Of a DNA stretch of 64,000 bases, positions 40,620 to 54,169 are shown one piece after another; positions within the stretch are counted from its first letter, which is position 1, and each line of letters opens with the position of its first letter. The position numbers were made by a program, and so were the translations under genes. The notes below the pieces were generated by a model, which saw only the letters and a list, made by a program, of their open reading frames with translations, did not search any database and had not been told where the DNA came from. The stretch comes from Apostichopus japonicus (lineage: Eukaryota; Echinodermata; Holothuroidea; Aspidochirotida; Stichopodidae). Where the stretch lies: positions 537,501 through 601,500 of the forward strand of contig NC_092567.1 in assembly GCF_037975245.1 (NCBI RefSeq). The letters run 5' to 3'.

Positions 40620-43600
40620 CTCCTGTCATCTTGGATAATTTCTTTAATTTTTTTTCTGGAAGGTTTTGTCTACCCAGTAGTAAGTCATTGGGCTTGGTCT
40701 GGTACTGGTTGGCTCGGGGCAGGTCCTGGTAACCCTAACGTCGGATATCAGGTAAGGTTTATTTCTTTTTGATGGTGATGACTATGATAAAAATTGATGA
40801 TAAAAAATGATGAAAAACTGATGAAAACCCACCTTACTATGACCCGGCATGGAATCAAACCCAGAACCTCCTGATTGCTACGCCTTATTGCTTCAAATGC
40901 CACCGCCTTTCTCTGCTCGGCCACAGCACCGGTAGAAAAAGTACCAGCAAAAAAATTGAAATCATCTCAAAATCCAACTGTCCCTTAAACGTATATAGTG
41001 AGATATATATTTTGTACGTTGATGTCCCCCGAATTTCTGACAAACTATTTGCAGTCACTTTAAATTATTCGAGCCGGAACGAGTATGGGCACATACTTGT
41101 TGCACATTGGGAATGTTTGCCGAAGGCTCGTGTAAGTTCAGAATCAAATCAACAATGTACGGCCAATGCAACGGTGGATAGCCACTATAAACCTACATTA
41201 TTATTGAGAAGCCAACACTGTTAAATCTTCATTGGAATACCTGTGGTAGGAATTCAATGTAACTCTTCTTGAAAGACATCACGTAAAACAATATATAATT
41301 ACGTGAATAGTTGTTTACTTTTTTTTTTCTTTTTTTGATCTCTGTAGGACTTTGCAGGCTCCAGCGTAGTCCACATGGTCGGTGGAACGGCGGCACTTAT
41401 AGGGGCAAGTGTCTTGGGACCGAGGACTGGTAGATTTACTAATGGATCAGACTTCAGAGGACACACAGTACCGGTAAATAATCATCGAATCGAATGTACT
41501 TGATTAATTAGCTTTGTGTGTTTGTGTCCTTTTTTATTACAGTGTATGCAACATGCAGAGATGGAAGTTACAGTTTAGGCGTTATAATGTAATGTAAGGT
41601 GCATTTTGACTCTGCTAAAATACACTTGTCCAAGTCTGTATTAATCTTCTCTAATCTAACACTAATAGTATCATACAGAGCCTTACATACGACTAGTCGG
41701 AATTTAAGCTTCATTTTAGGATAGCGCCATCTCCATTTACACACGCCACATCCCAGAACCTTTCATTTTTATCACGGTATTAATCCCGATAGAAGCTATT
41801 GTGAGTCATCTCAAAGAATGTGAACCTAAATTTGTTGTGTTCTTTTTAAGATAATGACACATCAAAAGTTACATGACAACTCTTTCTTGGAGAATTAAAG
41901 GGTCTATACAATGAATTAAGTTTATGCCATGCGTATACATACATGTCATATATATGTATCTCGTTGCAAGAAAATATCGACATATTAGCACATACATGTC
42001 CTTTAAACTTATGAACACATCACCAATAATAACTATTGTATTACATGTCAGCCGCTTTTGCTGTCAAATATTTTTGATCTTTAAACAACCGCGCCTCAAA
42101 CTAGTGTAGATCTTTTTTGTTCCATTTTATGTCCACAATTATCTGCAATGGCCAGTCCTCTACATGCAAAGTGTTGAATAAATTTACATAAATTAATATG
42201 TGTTAGGGTGTCACATTAGAATAGTATAATTTAGTTAATTTGTATTTGTATGACAGAAGAAGTCAATCTGTCAGCTGTTTATTTTAGAAAGTTTTTTTTT
42301 AGTAACTTTTACTTTAGTCAATGCTGGTTGTTGTTGATGTTGGAAAGTAGTATCCAAGGATGTAGGACAATTTACATAAACCCTAATCCCTCTATTCACT
42401 ACAAAAATACAAGGTAGCATAATTGAGTATGTATACAAAAGAAACATCACCAGGTCAGGGCATAGTATAATAATACAAAGGTACAGGGTAGCATAGCATA
42501 GCTAGTGCACACAAAAGAAACCTACCAGGGCAGGACATAGTCAAGATGACAATGTATTGTATTGCCAAGTTATGCAAATTGATACACTATTAATTATGTG
42601 TGACATCACATCCAGCCAGTGAAGTGAGTGTTGGATAAGATTTTTATTCACTCTCCAAAATACCATCATCAGATTGAGTCCTGCTATATCTCTTAGCTGA
42701 AAAAGACGGAGCTACAATATTGTGATTTTCATATCATGGGGCACAGGATCCTATATATAGGATACCTGTATTGAAGCCTGGGCTGGCATACTTTAATTAA
42801 TATCTGGCATTTAACTGTGAAAGCTTGAAACACAATTTTTCCCTGGAGATTCCAGTATCACACAATATTTAGTGTTCTGGATAGGGCAGCTTGTCGGCAG
42901 AGTTGGGATGGAAGTACATCACCTGACCGGATAAAGTAAAGCTGTATTGCAGAGCTCGTCTGACAGTTTAAGAACTGGAACCATTTGCCACTTTCCTCTC
43001 ACATTGGGTCGAAGACCGGAAGCTTTTGAGGATAGTTTTATCACCGACTATAACACCTACCACAACCTGATATCAGCAACCACGTGTCAACAAGTATTGT
43101 CAACACCTTTAGGCAATATTCGTCATAGTGACAACTCAGAACTCATTTTTTTTTTAAGATAAATGTTAAATCAGAATTTCATGATGTAAAGGGGGGAAAG
43201 CTCTTCAGACTCGAAGAGGTAATCTCATTCTTCTATAGAGAAAAGAATATCCAATTAATATATATTAAGACTAAATTTATACGTGCCAGTTTGCTCTCTC
43301 GCAATTGAAAAAGATCCAGGGGTATCAAAACTTTGGAAAGTCTTAACCTTTTCAGCAGTTAAGCTAAATCTAGTATATGTTATCCTCTGGTAAAGATTGC
43401 GCCAAAGCAATCTGTTATCTCTAAGTATTCAGGAGTCCTACGTGTTCCTAAGCAGTATTACAGAACGCTGTAACCTTTATTTTGCATGTTCCTTTTTTTT
43501 ATTATTTTAAGGAGAAAGTTCCTCCTCAATAAATACCTATTCACTTAAGAAGTTGAATTTATAAAACTTGTTCTGCATCATTAGTTGGTTGGAGTATTTC

Positions 43601-46600
43601 TTTTTTACATTGCATATTGATTTTGGATAGCCGCTAGGCGAATGTGTCGCATTGCCACTTGCATTCTTTTTGTGGGTGACAATTAAATGGGGGCCTGTCC
43701 TGGAATTCTATCCAAGATTTAAGCATAAGCATTTTCTTTGACAGAAGTGAAAAATACATAACTGGTTGGTGTCATAAAATTCAACCTGTGAATTATATGT
43801 ATATTAATTGTTTGTATTTACTTGTATTCGCAGACGAATTCCGCAAGAGCAGCTCTTATTTGGTCGGTCTACCTGTGTACTTCCATTCTAGCGTCTTACT
43901 GGCGGTCCCGACAAGAACTGAAGCAACATCTAACGTAATGTTGGTTGGCAAGTAGTTAATTGTGTTTTGTATTTTACATGTTTTATGCCAGACGTGAAAT
44001 CCACTTACACAATTAGTGTATCATTGTTGTTTAATCGTACAACTGTGTTACCTATGATATGAAATTACATTGTTGTCGGATGTAACTATAAATTGCGCGC
44101 ACTCTAAACTAAACTGCAGGCATCAGTAATTGGTTTCAATACATTGTCATTGTTATACATTAGTCATGACTAGTCAACTAGAGTTAGAAAAACTTGTGTC
44201 AATCGGAGAAAAGTTAGGTCTCAAAGGTGTAGAACTAAAACAATTCTTAGATGATGAAAGGGACAAGCTTAAGCAAGAACGAGATGAAGAAAGAGATCGA
44301 AGAGCTAAGCAAAGGGCGATTGACGCACACGAACAAGAAGAAGATAGGCAGAGACAAGAAAAGATAGAAAGAGAAAAGGCAAAGCAGTTAGAAATACAAC
44401 TCAAGATAGAAGAAGCGAAGCAAGCCCAAGCTGAGGCACAAGCACAGATAGGCAATGGAGGTTATCATGGTAATGGTAGTGCAGCAAGAAGTAGACCACC
44501 TAAACTGCCACCATTCAACCAAGAGAAAGACGACATTGATGCATATATCAATAGATTTGAACGTTATGCCACATTGCAAGGTTGGGATAGGGATACTGTA
44601 TGGGCCACAAGTCTTTCAGCACTTATTCAAGGTTGTGGATTGTTTGAATATTCATCACTTTCACTTGAGGATTCCAAAGATTACGACAAGGTAAAGCAAG
44701 CCTTATTACGTGCATACCACCTTACAGCCGATGGTTTTAGGAAGAAATTTCGTGATATTAGACCTGCACATGAAGATACAGGAACCAAGTATGTCACAAA
44801 ATTAAAGAATTATCTCCATAGATGGATGGAATTAGAGGAAGTAACTACTTATGAACAACTCCAAGACATAATATTGAGAGAGCAGTTCTTGAACTCATGT
44901 AGCAAAGATTTGGAAACATTTCTGAAAGAAAGAAAGCCGAAGAACATCACAACAATGGGTGAATTTACCGATCAATATGTAGAAGCACATGGAGGTTGGT
45001 ATCCTGGTCACTCCAAGAATAGTAGAAGTACTCAAAACAGTAATTCCACGAGGAACCAGAATCGTAACAACGGAAGATTCCACAATCACAATCAGAAGTT
45101 CCAGCAACAAAATCAGAAAGGGAAAACGTATTCTGGGCAGAGAAGTGAACCCAGGAAATGCTATATTTGTGATAAACCAGGCCACTTTGCAAGAGACTGT
45201 AGGACAAAGCGAATGCAAACCATGGCTCTTATGACAGATGTATTTAGTGACATGATGGAGAAACGCGCCTCAACTTTGACCGAACAGAACCTTCCAGACA
45301 AAAAGGAAACTGGCGGTGCATGTACAGACATTGGGGCATTCATGATGGTAAAGCCAGATCCTCATCTATTCCAAGCAAGTAAGAAGGGATTCTTCACATT
45401 AGATTGTGGTCACAAGTTAACTGTATTGACTCAAGTTACAGCCGCATGTAAAGATCAGAATTTATCGTCGATGCCTGTTCAAATGGGTAAGATAGGGAAT
45501 CAAAGTGTTAAAGTATTACGGGACAGTGGATGCAGTGGTGTAGTTGTAAGATCTCAGTACGTCAAGCCCAGCCAAATGACAGGTGACGTTAAAACTTGCA
45601 TCCTGATTGACGGTACGGTACGACAATATCCCGTTGCCAACATACTCGTGGATACTCCATACTTCTCAGGTTCAGTTTCGGCCTTGTGTATGAATGATCC
45701 AGTCTATGATTTAATTCTAGGGAATGTCCCAGGTGTACGAGAACCTACCAATCCAGACCCGAATTGGGAAGAGTCACAGACACAGGATCAACCAGTACAA
45801 CCACCACCAAATGTAACCAAGCCTATGGCAATAAGGAATGATGATGACCCAAATACAGTTGCCGCAGCACAGACAAGGAGTCAGAGCAAAGCAAAAGAGA
45901 AGCCCTTTAAAAAGTTAAAGGTATCGTCCCCGATTGGTGAAGAGGTTACTGCAGACATGCTACGTGAAAAGCAACAACAGGACCCCACCTTGGAAAAAAT
46001 CAGACAGTTAGCCGAAACAGGAGATGATAAAGTGAGTAAAAATGGGAGTACTCATAAATATGTGAAGTCCAGTGGCATTCTCTACAGAGAATTTAGTTCT
46101 CCTCGAGTGGAATTTGGAAACAGATTTAGGCAGGTAGTAGTTCCAGTTGACTACAGAGATCATGTATTAAAGGTAGCACACGAATCGATTCTAGGGGGTC
46201 ATCAAGGATCCAAAAAGACGCGTGATAAAGTAATGAGTGACTTTACATGGCCTGGAATGCAAGCAGACGTTACCAGGTATTGTCAGTCGTGTGATGTATG
46301 CCAAAGAACCCTCCCTAAAGGTCGTGTTACTAAAGTACCATTAGGAAGTATGCCGCTGATTGAAGAACCATTTCAAAGGGTAGCAGTAGACTTAGTAGGA
46401 CCGATCAAGCCAGCCACAGAGCGTGGACATCGATACATATTGGTTTTAGTTGACTACGCAACTAGATACCCAGAAGCAGTACCAATGAAAACCATTGAAG
46501 CTGAGTCAGTAGCTGAGGAACTCCTTAGAATTTATTCAAGATTAGGCTTCCCAAAAGAAGTATTAACTGACCAAGGATCTCAGTTTGTCTCTGGCGTCAT

Positions 46601-49600
46601 GAAAGAAGTTAGCCGATTATTGTCAATTCGCCGATTAACCACGACTCCGTACCATGCCATGTGCAATGGGTTGGTAGAGAAATTTAATGGCACATTGAAA
46701 GCAATGTTAAAGAAGATGTGCGATGAAAGGCCTAAAGATTGGGACAGATATATAGATCCCCTACTGTTTGCGTACAGGGAAACGCCACAGGAAAGCACAG
46801 GCTTCTCGCCATTTGAACTGCTATATGGGCGGACCGTGCGTGGTCCTATGCGGATTCTTAAGGAATTATGGACCGGCGAATCAGAAGTAAGTGAGACGAA
46901 GACTGTGTACCAGTACGTGTTGGACTTACAGGAACGTTTGGAGCAAACATGTCAACTAGCACGTGAGGAGCTCAAGAAGTCTAGACAAAGGTACAAAACG
47001 TACTACAACAAGAAAGCAAGAGTAAGAAACATGAAAGTAGGAGAAGAAGTCCTCCTCCTTCTCCCCACTGATAAGAACAAGCTACTTATGCAGTGGAAGG
47101 GACCATTTCCAATAGTGGAGAAAGTTGGTACAATGAACTACAAAATAGACTTTGGCCATAGGGTCAAAACATTTCACGCCAACCTGCTAAAGAAATATAA
47201 CAGACGTGAAGTGGCAGCTACTATGTTCGAGATGCCAATACAAAGTATGTATGAAGTTGTCTGCACATCGGTTCTAGAAGATGAACCACAAGAGGAATCT
47301 GGTATATCTGAACTCAAATCATTTTTCACAGATGATCTTATACATCTTCCACCTATGTTTCAGAAGGAGCGAAGTACTGATGTGAATATCAGCGGACAAT
47401 TAGGAAAAACAAAAACTCAACAGGTACAACAAATATTGACAGAGTTTGAAGACAGTTTGACTGACCTACCGGGGAAGACAAAGCTCGGTGAACATGTCAT
47501 CAAAGTCAGCGATACAACACCTATAAGGAGTAAACCTTATCCAATACCACATGCTCTTCGAGATGATATCCGCAAGGAGATCCAAAGTATGCTGAGGATG
47601 GGCGTAATATCGCAGAGCAAAAGTCCATACGCTTGTCCGTTGGTAGCATTAAAGAAGCCGGATGGATCTTTGAGGGCCTGTTGCGACACACGCAAAATTA
47701 ACATGATCACAGAGTTTGATGCTGAGCCTGTTCCAGACCAGGAAGAGATTTTTGCAAAGTTATCCAAGGATTGCTACTTCAGTAAAATCGATCTGAGCAA
47801 AGGTTACTGGCAAATCCCAATGGCAAAAGAGTCGAAGCCATTAACAGCATTTGTGACTCATGATGGGTTATACGAGTTCAATATGATGCCATTTGGTCTT
47901 GTGAATTCTGGTGCTACATTCAACAGAGTGATGAGGAAGCTTCTTAAAGGAATTGAGAATGTCCATAGTTATGTAGATGATATCCTGATACACACTCAGA
48001 CATGGGAGGAACATCTCCAGAGAGTAAAAGAAGTCTTCACAAGAATCAAGAAAGCCAACTTGACGGCTAGACCTACAAAATGTTTCATTGGGTACAATGA
48101 GGTGGAATTTTTAGGACATATTATAGGAGAAGGTAGAGTAAAACCCAAACCTGACAAAATTAAAGCCATTCAGCAAGCAGAGAGACCAACTACAAAGACT
48201 CAAGTGAGATCATTCTTAGGGTTGGTAGGTTACTACAGGAAGTTTGTACCAAACTTCGCAGCCGTGGCAGTACCACTGACTAACTGTACGAAGAAAGGGG
48301 AACCAAACGTGATTAGATGGGGCGAGAGCCAGGAACAGGCGTTCCAAACACTGAAGAGTAAGCTTGCAAGCTCACCGATACTTCAGCTCCCCGACCTCCA
48401 CAGAGAATTCACACTTCGGACAGACGCTTCGGATACAGGAGTTGGTGCGATCCTTCTTCAGGAGTTTGCAGGTGAAAAATTTCCAGTAGCCTATGCTAGC
48501 AAAAAGCTGAACAAGAGTCAAATGAGATACTCAGTGATGGAGAGAGAATGCTTGGCCGTAGTCTGGGCTGTACTCAAGTTTGAGCCATATCTCTATGGCA
48601 AGGAATTTGTAATAGAGACAGACCATCAACCATTGACATGCATTCGGAAGTCGAAAGTGGCAAATGGAAGGATAATGAGGTGGGCACTGGCATTACAGCC
48701 ATATCGTTACCGCATCCAAGTGATAAAGGGAGCCGATAATGTAGGGGCTGACTACTTGAGTAGAAGTACAGAAATAATGCAAGCCAATTTCTTATCCTTC
48801 ATCAGCAAAGAGCTGTAAGAAATTCATTTCCAATAGTGTATGGAAATGTGTGATTTCAGGAAGCTTAGGGAGAAGCAGAGGAAATTGAAGGAGATTTCAG
48901 TGCAGGATAGGCTGAAACAAATATCCTAATGTGAGATGTGTATAAATGTGTTAGACACATTTTATTAAAGGAGGGAGTTAATTGTCACATTAGAATAGTA
49001 TAATTTAGTTAATTTGTATTTGTATGACAGAAGAAGTCAATCTGTCAGCTGTTTATTTTAGAAAGTTTTTTTTTAGTAACTTTTACTTTAGTCAATGCTG
49101 GTTGTTGTTGATGTTGGAAAGTAGTATCCAAGGATGTAGGACAATTTACATAAACCCTAATCCCTCTATTCACTACAAAAATACAAGGTAGCATAATTGA
49201 GTATGTATACAAAAGAAACATCACCAGGTCAGGGCATAGTATAATAATACAAAGGTACAGGGTAGCATAGCATAGCTAGTGCACACAAAAGAAACCTACC
49301 AGGGCAGGACATAGTCAAGATGACAATGTATTGTATTGCCAAGTTATGCAAATTGATACACTATTAATTATGTGTGACATCACATCCAGCCAGTGAAGTG
49401 AGTGTTGGATAAGATTTTTATTCACTCTCCAAAATACCATCATCAGATTGAGTCCTGCTATATCTCTTAGCTGAAAAAGACGGAGCTACAATATTGTGAT
49501 TTTCATATCATGGGGCACAGGATCCTATATATAGGATACCTGTATTGAAGCCTGGGCTGGCATACTTTAATTAATATCTGGCATTTAACTGTGAAAGCTT

Positions 49601-52600
49601 GAAACACAATTTTTCCCTGGAGATTCCAGTATCACACAATATTTAGTGTTCTGGATAGGGCAGCTTGTCGGCAGAGTTGGGATGGAAGTACATCACCTGA
49701 CCGGATAAAGTAAAGCTGTATTGCAGAGCTCGTCTGACAGTTTAAGAACTGGAACCATTTGCCACTTTCCTCTCACATTGGGTCGAAGACCGGAAGCTTT
49801 TGAGGATAGTTTTATCACCGACTATAACACCTACCACAACCTGATATCAGCAACCACGTGTCAACAAGTATTGTCAACACCTTTAGGCAATATTCGTCAT
49901 AGTGACAACTCAGAACTCATTTTTTTTTTAAGATAAATGTTAAATCAGAATTTCATGATGTAAAGGGGGGAAAGCTCTTCAGACTCGAAGAGGTAATCTC
50001 ATTCTTCTATAGAGAAAAGAATATCCAATTAATATATATTAAGACTAAATTTATACGTGCCAGTTTGCTCTCTCGCAATTGAAAAAGATCCAGGGGTATC
50101 AAAACTTTGGAAAGTCTTAACCTTTTCAGCAGTTAAGCTAAATCTAGTATATGTTATCCTCTGGTAAAGATTGCGCCAAAGCAATCTGTTATCTCTAAGT
50201 ATTCAGGAGTCCTACGTGTTCCTAAGCAGTATTACAGAACGCTGTAACCTTTATTTTGCATGTTCCTTTTTTTTATTATTTTAAGGAGAAAGTTCCTCCT
50301 CAATAAATACCTATTCACTTAAGAAGTTGAATTTATAAAACTTGTTCTGCATCATTAGTTGGTTGGAGTATTTCTTTTTTACATTGCATATTGATTTTGG
50401 ATAGCCGCTAGGCGAATGTGTCGCATTGCCACTTGCATTCTTTTTGTGGGTGACATAGGGTCAAAGTGCATTTATAGCAAATTGCCATCGGATTTGTGTG
50501 GTATTGACCTCATTTTGTTTTTCTTTCAGCTTGTTGCGCTAGGTGGGTTCATCCTCTTCTTCGGGTTCTTTTCCTTCAACGGAGGATCACAAGCGTCCAT
50601 AAGTTCACCTGGAGATGGAGTCGTTGTCGCTAATGCAATCACCAATACCATTATCTGCGGGGCAGCAGCCGCCCTGGTCTCCCTGGTTCTTGGCAAGTTA
50701 GTGTATGGGAAAATGAAATGGAGCTTGCTGGTGACCATCAATGGTGGACTGACTGGAATGGTAAGCTAACTTCAATTTAATCAATTGGAAAACTTAATAC
50801 TGTATAACACGTCTGGGCTTATGCAAATAACATCGTCAGAATCATTATTTAAAATTAGCCAATTATGCTACCAGAAAAGAGAAATAACAACGCACCCGGC
50901 ATCAAATCACCGAAAGTGGGTTGCAAATTAGCCCAAATCAGAGCCGAATGGTCGACCCCCCTCCCCTCGCCTCCCTTCCCCTCCCCTCCACCAACACCAC
51001 TTTGTAAAATATCTAATGTCTATAGAACGGGTTAATCTTGGAAGGTCACAAAGCACTGGTGCAAATCATTTACATATTTGCAAATTTCTCTTGAAAAAAA
51101 ATGTACATCTTGGTTGGTTTGAATGGTTCCCTGATATTACTAGTAGTTTAGTTTCTTGTTTTAGGACGTTGTAAAATGTAGCCTAAGATTATTCCAGATA
51201 CACTAGATCTGGAACAGCACCATACTTTTCATAAAACGAGTAGGCCTATGTCTCAACACATCATTGCACGGATTCATTATACGTCATTTTTCGTAAAGAC
51301 TATATCATATCTTAGCAACATCTAACACGCCGGTCATCCTTATGTGATTTCAAAGCGTGTCAACCACTGTTTATTAGTTTAAATAAACGCATTGTACACT
51401 AAGAATGTACTTACGGAGTGATTTCATGTGTTAACGTGTTTGGAAAGTGACCTTATGTGTTACTTTCACGGCAAAGCCCATTATACAATAAGTGCTGTAA
51501 CAACTAGCAGTATACTCGACGATGCATGTGCAGTTATAAAAGCGAGCATTCGATATTATTTTTGTGACCAAATTCTTACATATCACTGAGTATATCGGCA
51601 GTTTATGCATATGTCTGGTTTACTTTTAAAGGTCATTGTCCATTTATCGCACTTTTCATGGTTTTCTCATCGATTTTGTCAAACAACTGTTTCTGAACTC
51701 TAAATCTATTCCCCCCCCCCCTTTTTCTTTTCTTCTGCACCATACAGGTCGCTATTTGCGCAGGCTGTAACTCACTCTACGCGTGGGGCGCCTTCGCAAC
51801 CGGCATAATAGCGGGCGCTATCTTCATTGGCGTTAGTATGCTGGTGGAGAAAGCTCAAATCGATGATCCATTAGATGCTGTGGCAGGTACAAGAGAACTT
51901 TTTGTCACTTTCTCAACCTCTCAGCCCTTGCCTGCTGATAGGTCGTTAGTATATGCCCCCTAAAAATATTCTAGAAAATCAAATTATGGTGAACCATTCT
52001 CAAATTTGAACAAGCATGTTACATCCAGTAGTAACTTATATAGTTACCCAAACTAACACACTTAATTGTCCTCGGTAGTTGGGAATAATTTCGGGGAACA
52101 AAGCCTCTTTATGAAAATTACTTTTGAAAATGTATAGCAATTTTAAGCCAATGCTCATGACCTTTAATAAAACCAATCTCCTTTACAAAACGGCGTAACC
52201 TTTTTACGATGATACATCATAATGTATTTACTTCACTCCTCAAGATAAGATAACTCATCTTAAAACGAGATGACTTCACTCTTCCCTTACCTGTGTCCTC
52301 TCAAGATAAGATGACTTCACTCCTCCCTTAACTGTGTCCTCTCAAGAAAAGATTACTTCACTCTTCCCTTAACTGTGTCCTCTCAAGATAAGATGACTTC
52401 ACTCTCCCCTTACCCGTGTCCTCTCAAGATAAGATGACTTCACTCTTCCCTTACCTGTGTCCTCTCAAGATAAGATGACTTCACTCCTCCCTTACCTGTG
52501 TCCTCTCAAGATGAGATGACTTCACTCTTCCCTTACCTGTGTCCTCTCAAGATAAGATGACTTCACTCCTCCCTTACCTGTGTCCTCTCAAGATAAGATG

Positions 52601-54113
52601 ACTCACTCCTCCCTTACCTGTGTCCTCTCAAGATAAGATGACTTCACTCCTCCCTTACCTGTGTCCTCTCAAGATGAGATGACTTCACTCCTCCCTTACC
52701 TGTGTCCTTTCCATATGAGAGTTCTGTCGCGAACGTATACTTGTTTTAATTCAGGAATGGTAGACTTGGAGCTAACAGAATTGCCAGTAGGGTCAGCGGG
52801 GACGCGTTGCTCAAAACTCTACCAATTTGGCAGGTTAGGTAGGATTACGTGAAGTACATGATTTGAGAGGAGATATGTGAAACTCGTTGTTAGTAAATGT
52901 TCACCAGTAATATTTTGTGTAACTCTATAAAAGGTGTATGATCCCACTTTGCAAACTGTTGCACTTTTGCAAGTTTAAGACCATTTCCGAGAGAAGTGAG
53001 AAATTAAATGTCAAATCCCTGGTATCCAAAGTGGGCGTCGCGACCATTTCTAGCTCCCCCCCCCCCGCCCCACCAACTATAGGGTCATCTAGCCCAACAG
53101 TTTTAATGTCAGGGGCTTCTCACTGCTCAGTTCAATTTACCTTTGACACCAACAGTTCATCTCGGAGGAGGGCTCTGGGGTATCCTGACAGTGCCTTTGT
53201 TGGCCAGAGACAGCGGTGTGTTCTTTACCGGATCTAGTGATGCATTCGTGGTAAGCAGTCTGTCATCCCGGGTGGGGAGCAGGGTGGGGAATATGAGGTG
53301 GGGAACAGGGGGTGTTCATTAAAGTTGCCCTTTTGGATTTATGAAAAGTACATGGTTTCTTATTTTTGTAATTAACATTGCTCTCTTTTATCTATAAAAG
53401 TGCTCTTTTATTGGAAAATTAAGAGACAATTATGATTAAAAAATACCATTTTATTGGAAACTGCATTCCGGCTTTGAAATTTTTGGTTCAGCGGTTCATT
53501 TTGGTGATCAGAAACGTTTGCCGCTCAAATAAAGTCATATGTCCGCTTTCACACCTGCCCCCCTCCCCCTCCCCTTCTCATCCAAAATCCTCCTTCAACC
53601 GTTACTGTTGTTAATGTTGCAGCATTACTAACACTTGGATATATCTGGTTGTATATCCCTGAAAATCAATAAATTTCGTTGAATACATTCCCTGACCCAC
53701 CACCCACCTCCTTCCGCTGCCCACTTACCCCGGTGTAGTAAGAAACTGAGGAAACAATGCCCATATTGCATCTGCATATAGCAATAAGATAATGCCATGT
53801 CTGTTTATTAATTTCTTCACCAGGCTTGGGGTTGGAATGTCTTGGGCGCGGCTGTTATCATACTTTGGACGGGTCTCCTAAGTTTTATCCTATTCGGGAC
53901 TATGTACATGCTGAAAATACTTCGAGTTGATGCAGAAACCGAGATGCTAGGTAACTTACATTATAACTTTCTATTTAATATCCGATTTTCCTTAAAATCT
54001 GTGTTTTTTTATTATAAATATTTTATCTTTGCTTGTTCGCAAAGGTCCCTGTGTTCACGTCACTCCTCGAGTCTAGACACGAAGTTAGTACCTCTAGCTG
54101 ATATACCTCAATA

Positions 54114-54169
<56 letters not shown>

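Larger units (their letters stand above)
42204..50460 (+). mobile_element. Complete Ty3/gypsy-class LTR retrotransposon, Gmr1-like domain order
   Basis: LTRs at 42209-43681 and 48983-50455 are both 1473 bp, begin TGTCACA and end GGTGACA. TAGGG at 42204-42208 and 50456-50460 is the 5-bp target duplication. A primer-binding-like site follows the left LTR and a purine tract precedes the right LTR. One uninterrupted frame (44166-48818) covers gag, protease, integrase, reverse transcriptase and RNase H, with integrase ahead of reverse transcriptase. No envelope gene is present. The element is in the same orientation as the host gene, in intron 5. The equal LTR lengths and identity wherever compared point to very recent insertion. 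Confidence 0.97.

Noticed and set aside
42947-43162. 71-residue frame, repeated at 49721-49936
   Set aside because: Lies inside the LTRs and is present twice only because the LTRs are copies. No family resemblance.
43846-43936. Apparent exon (tattcgcag...) in the LTR element leader
   Set aside because: It falls inside the retrotransposon between the LTR and gag, and exons 5 and 6 of the transporter already join directly in phase.
44130-44165. Upstream TTG start for the gag-pol frame
   Set aside because: A normal ATG at 44166 opens the same frame. Eukaryotic initiation at TTG is not needed.
52240-52710. Regular array that might suggest a CRISPR-like repeat
   Set aside because: The units are directly abutting without unique spacers, in a eukaryotic intron: an ordinary minisatellite.
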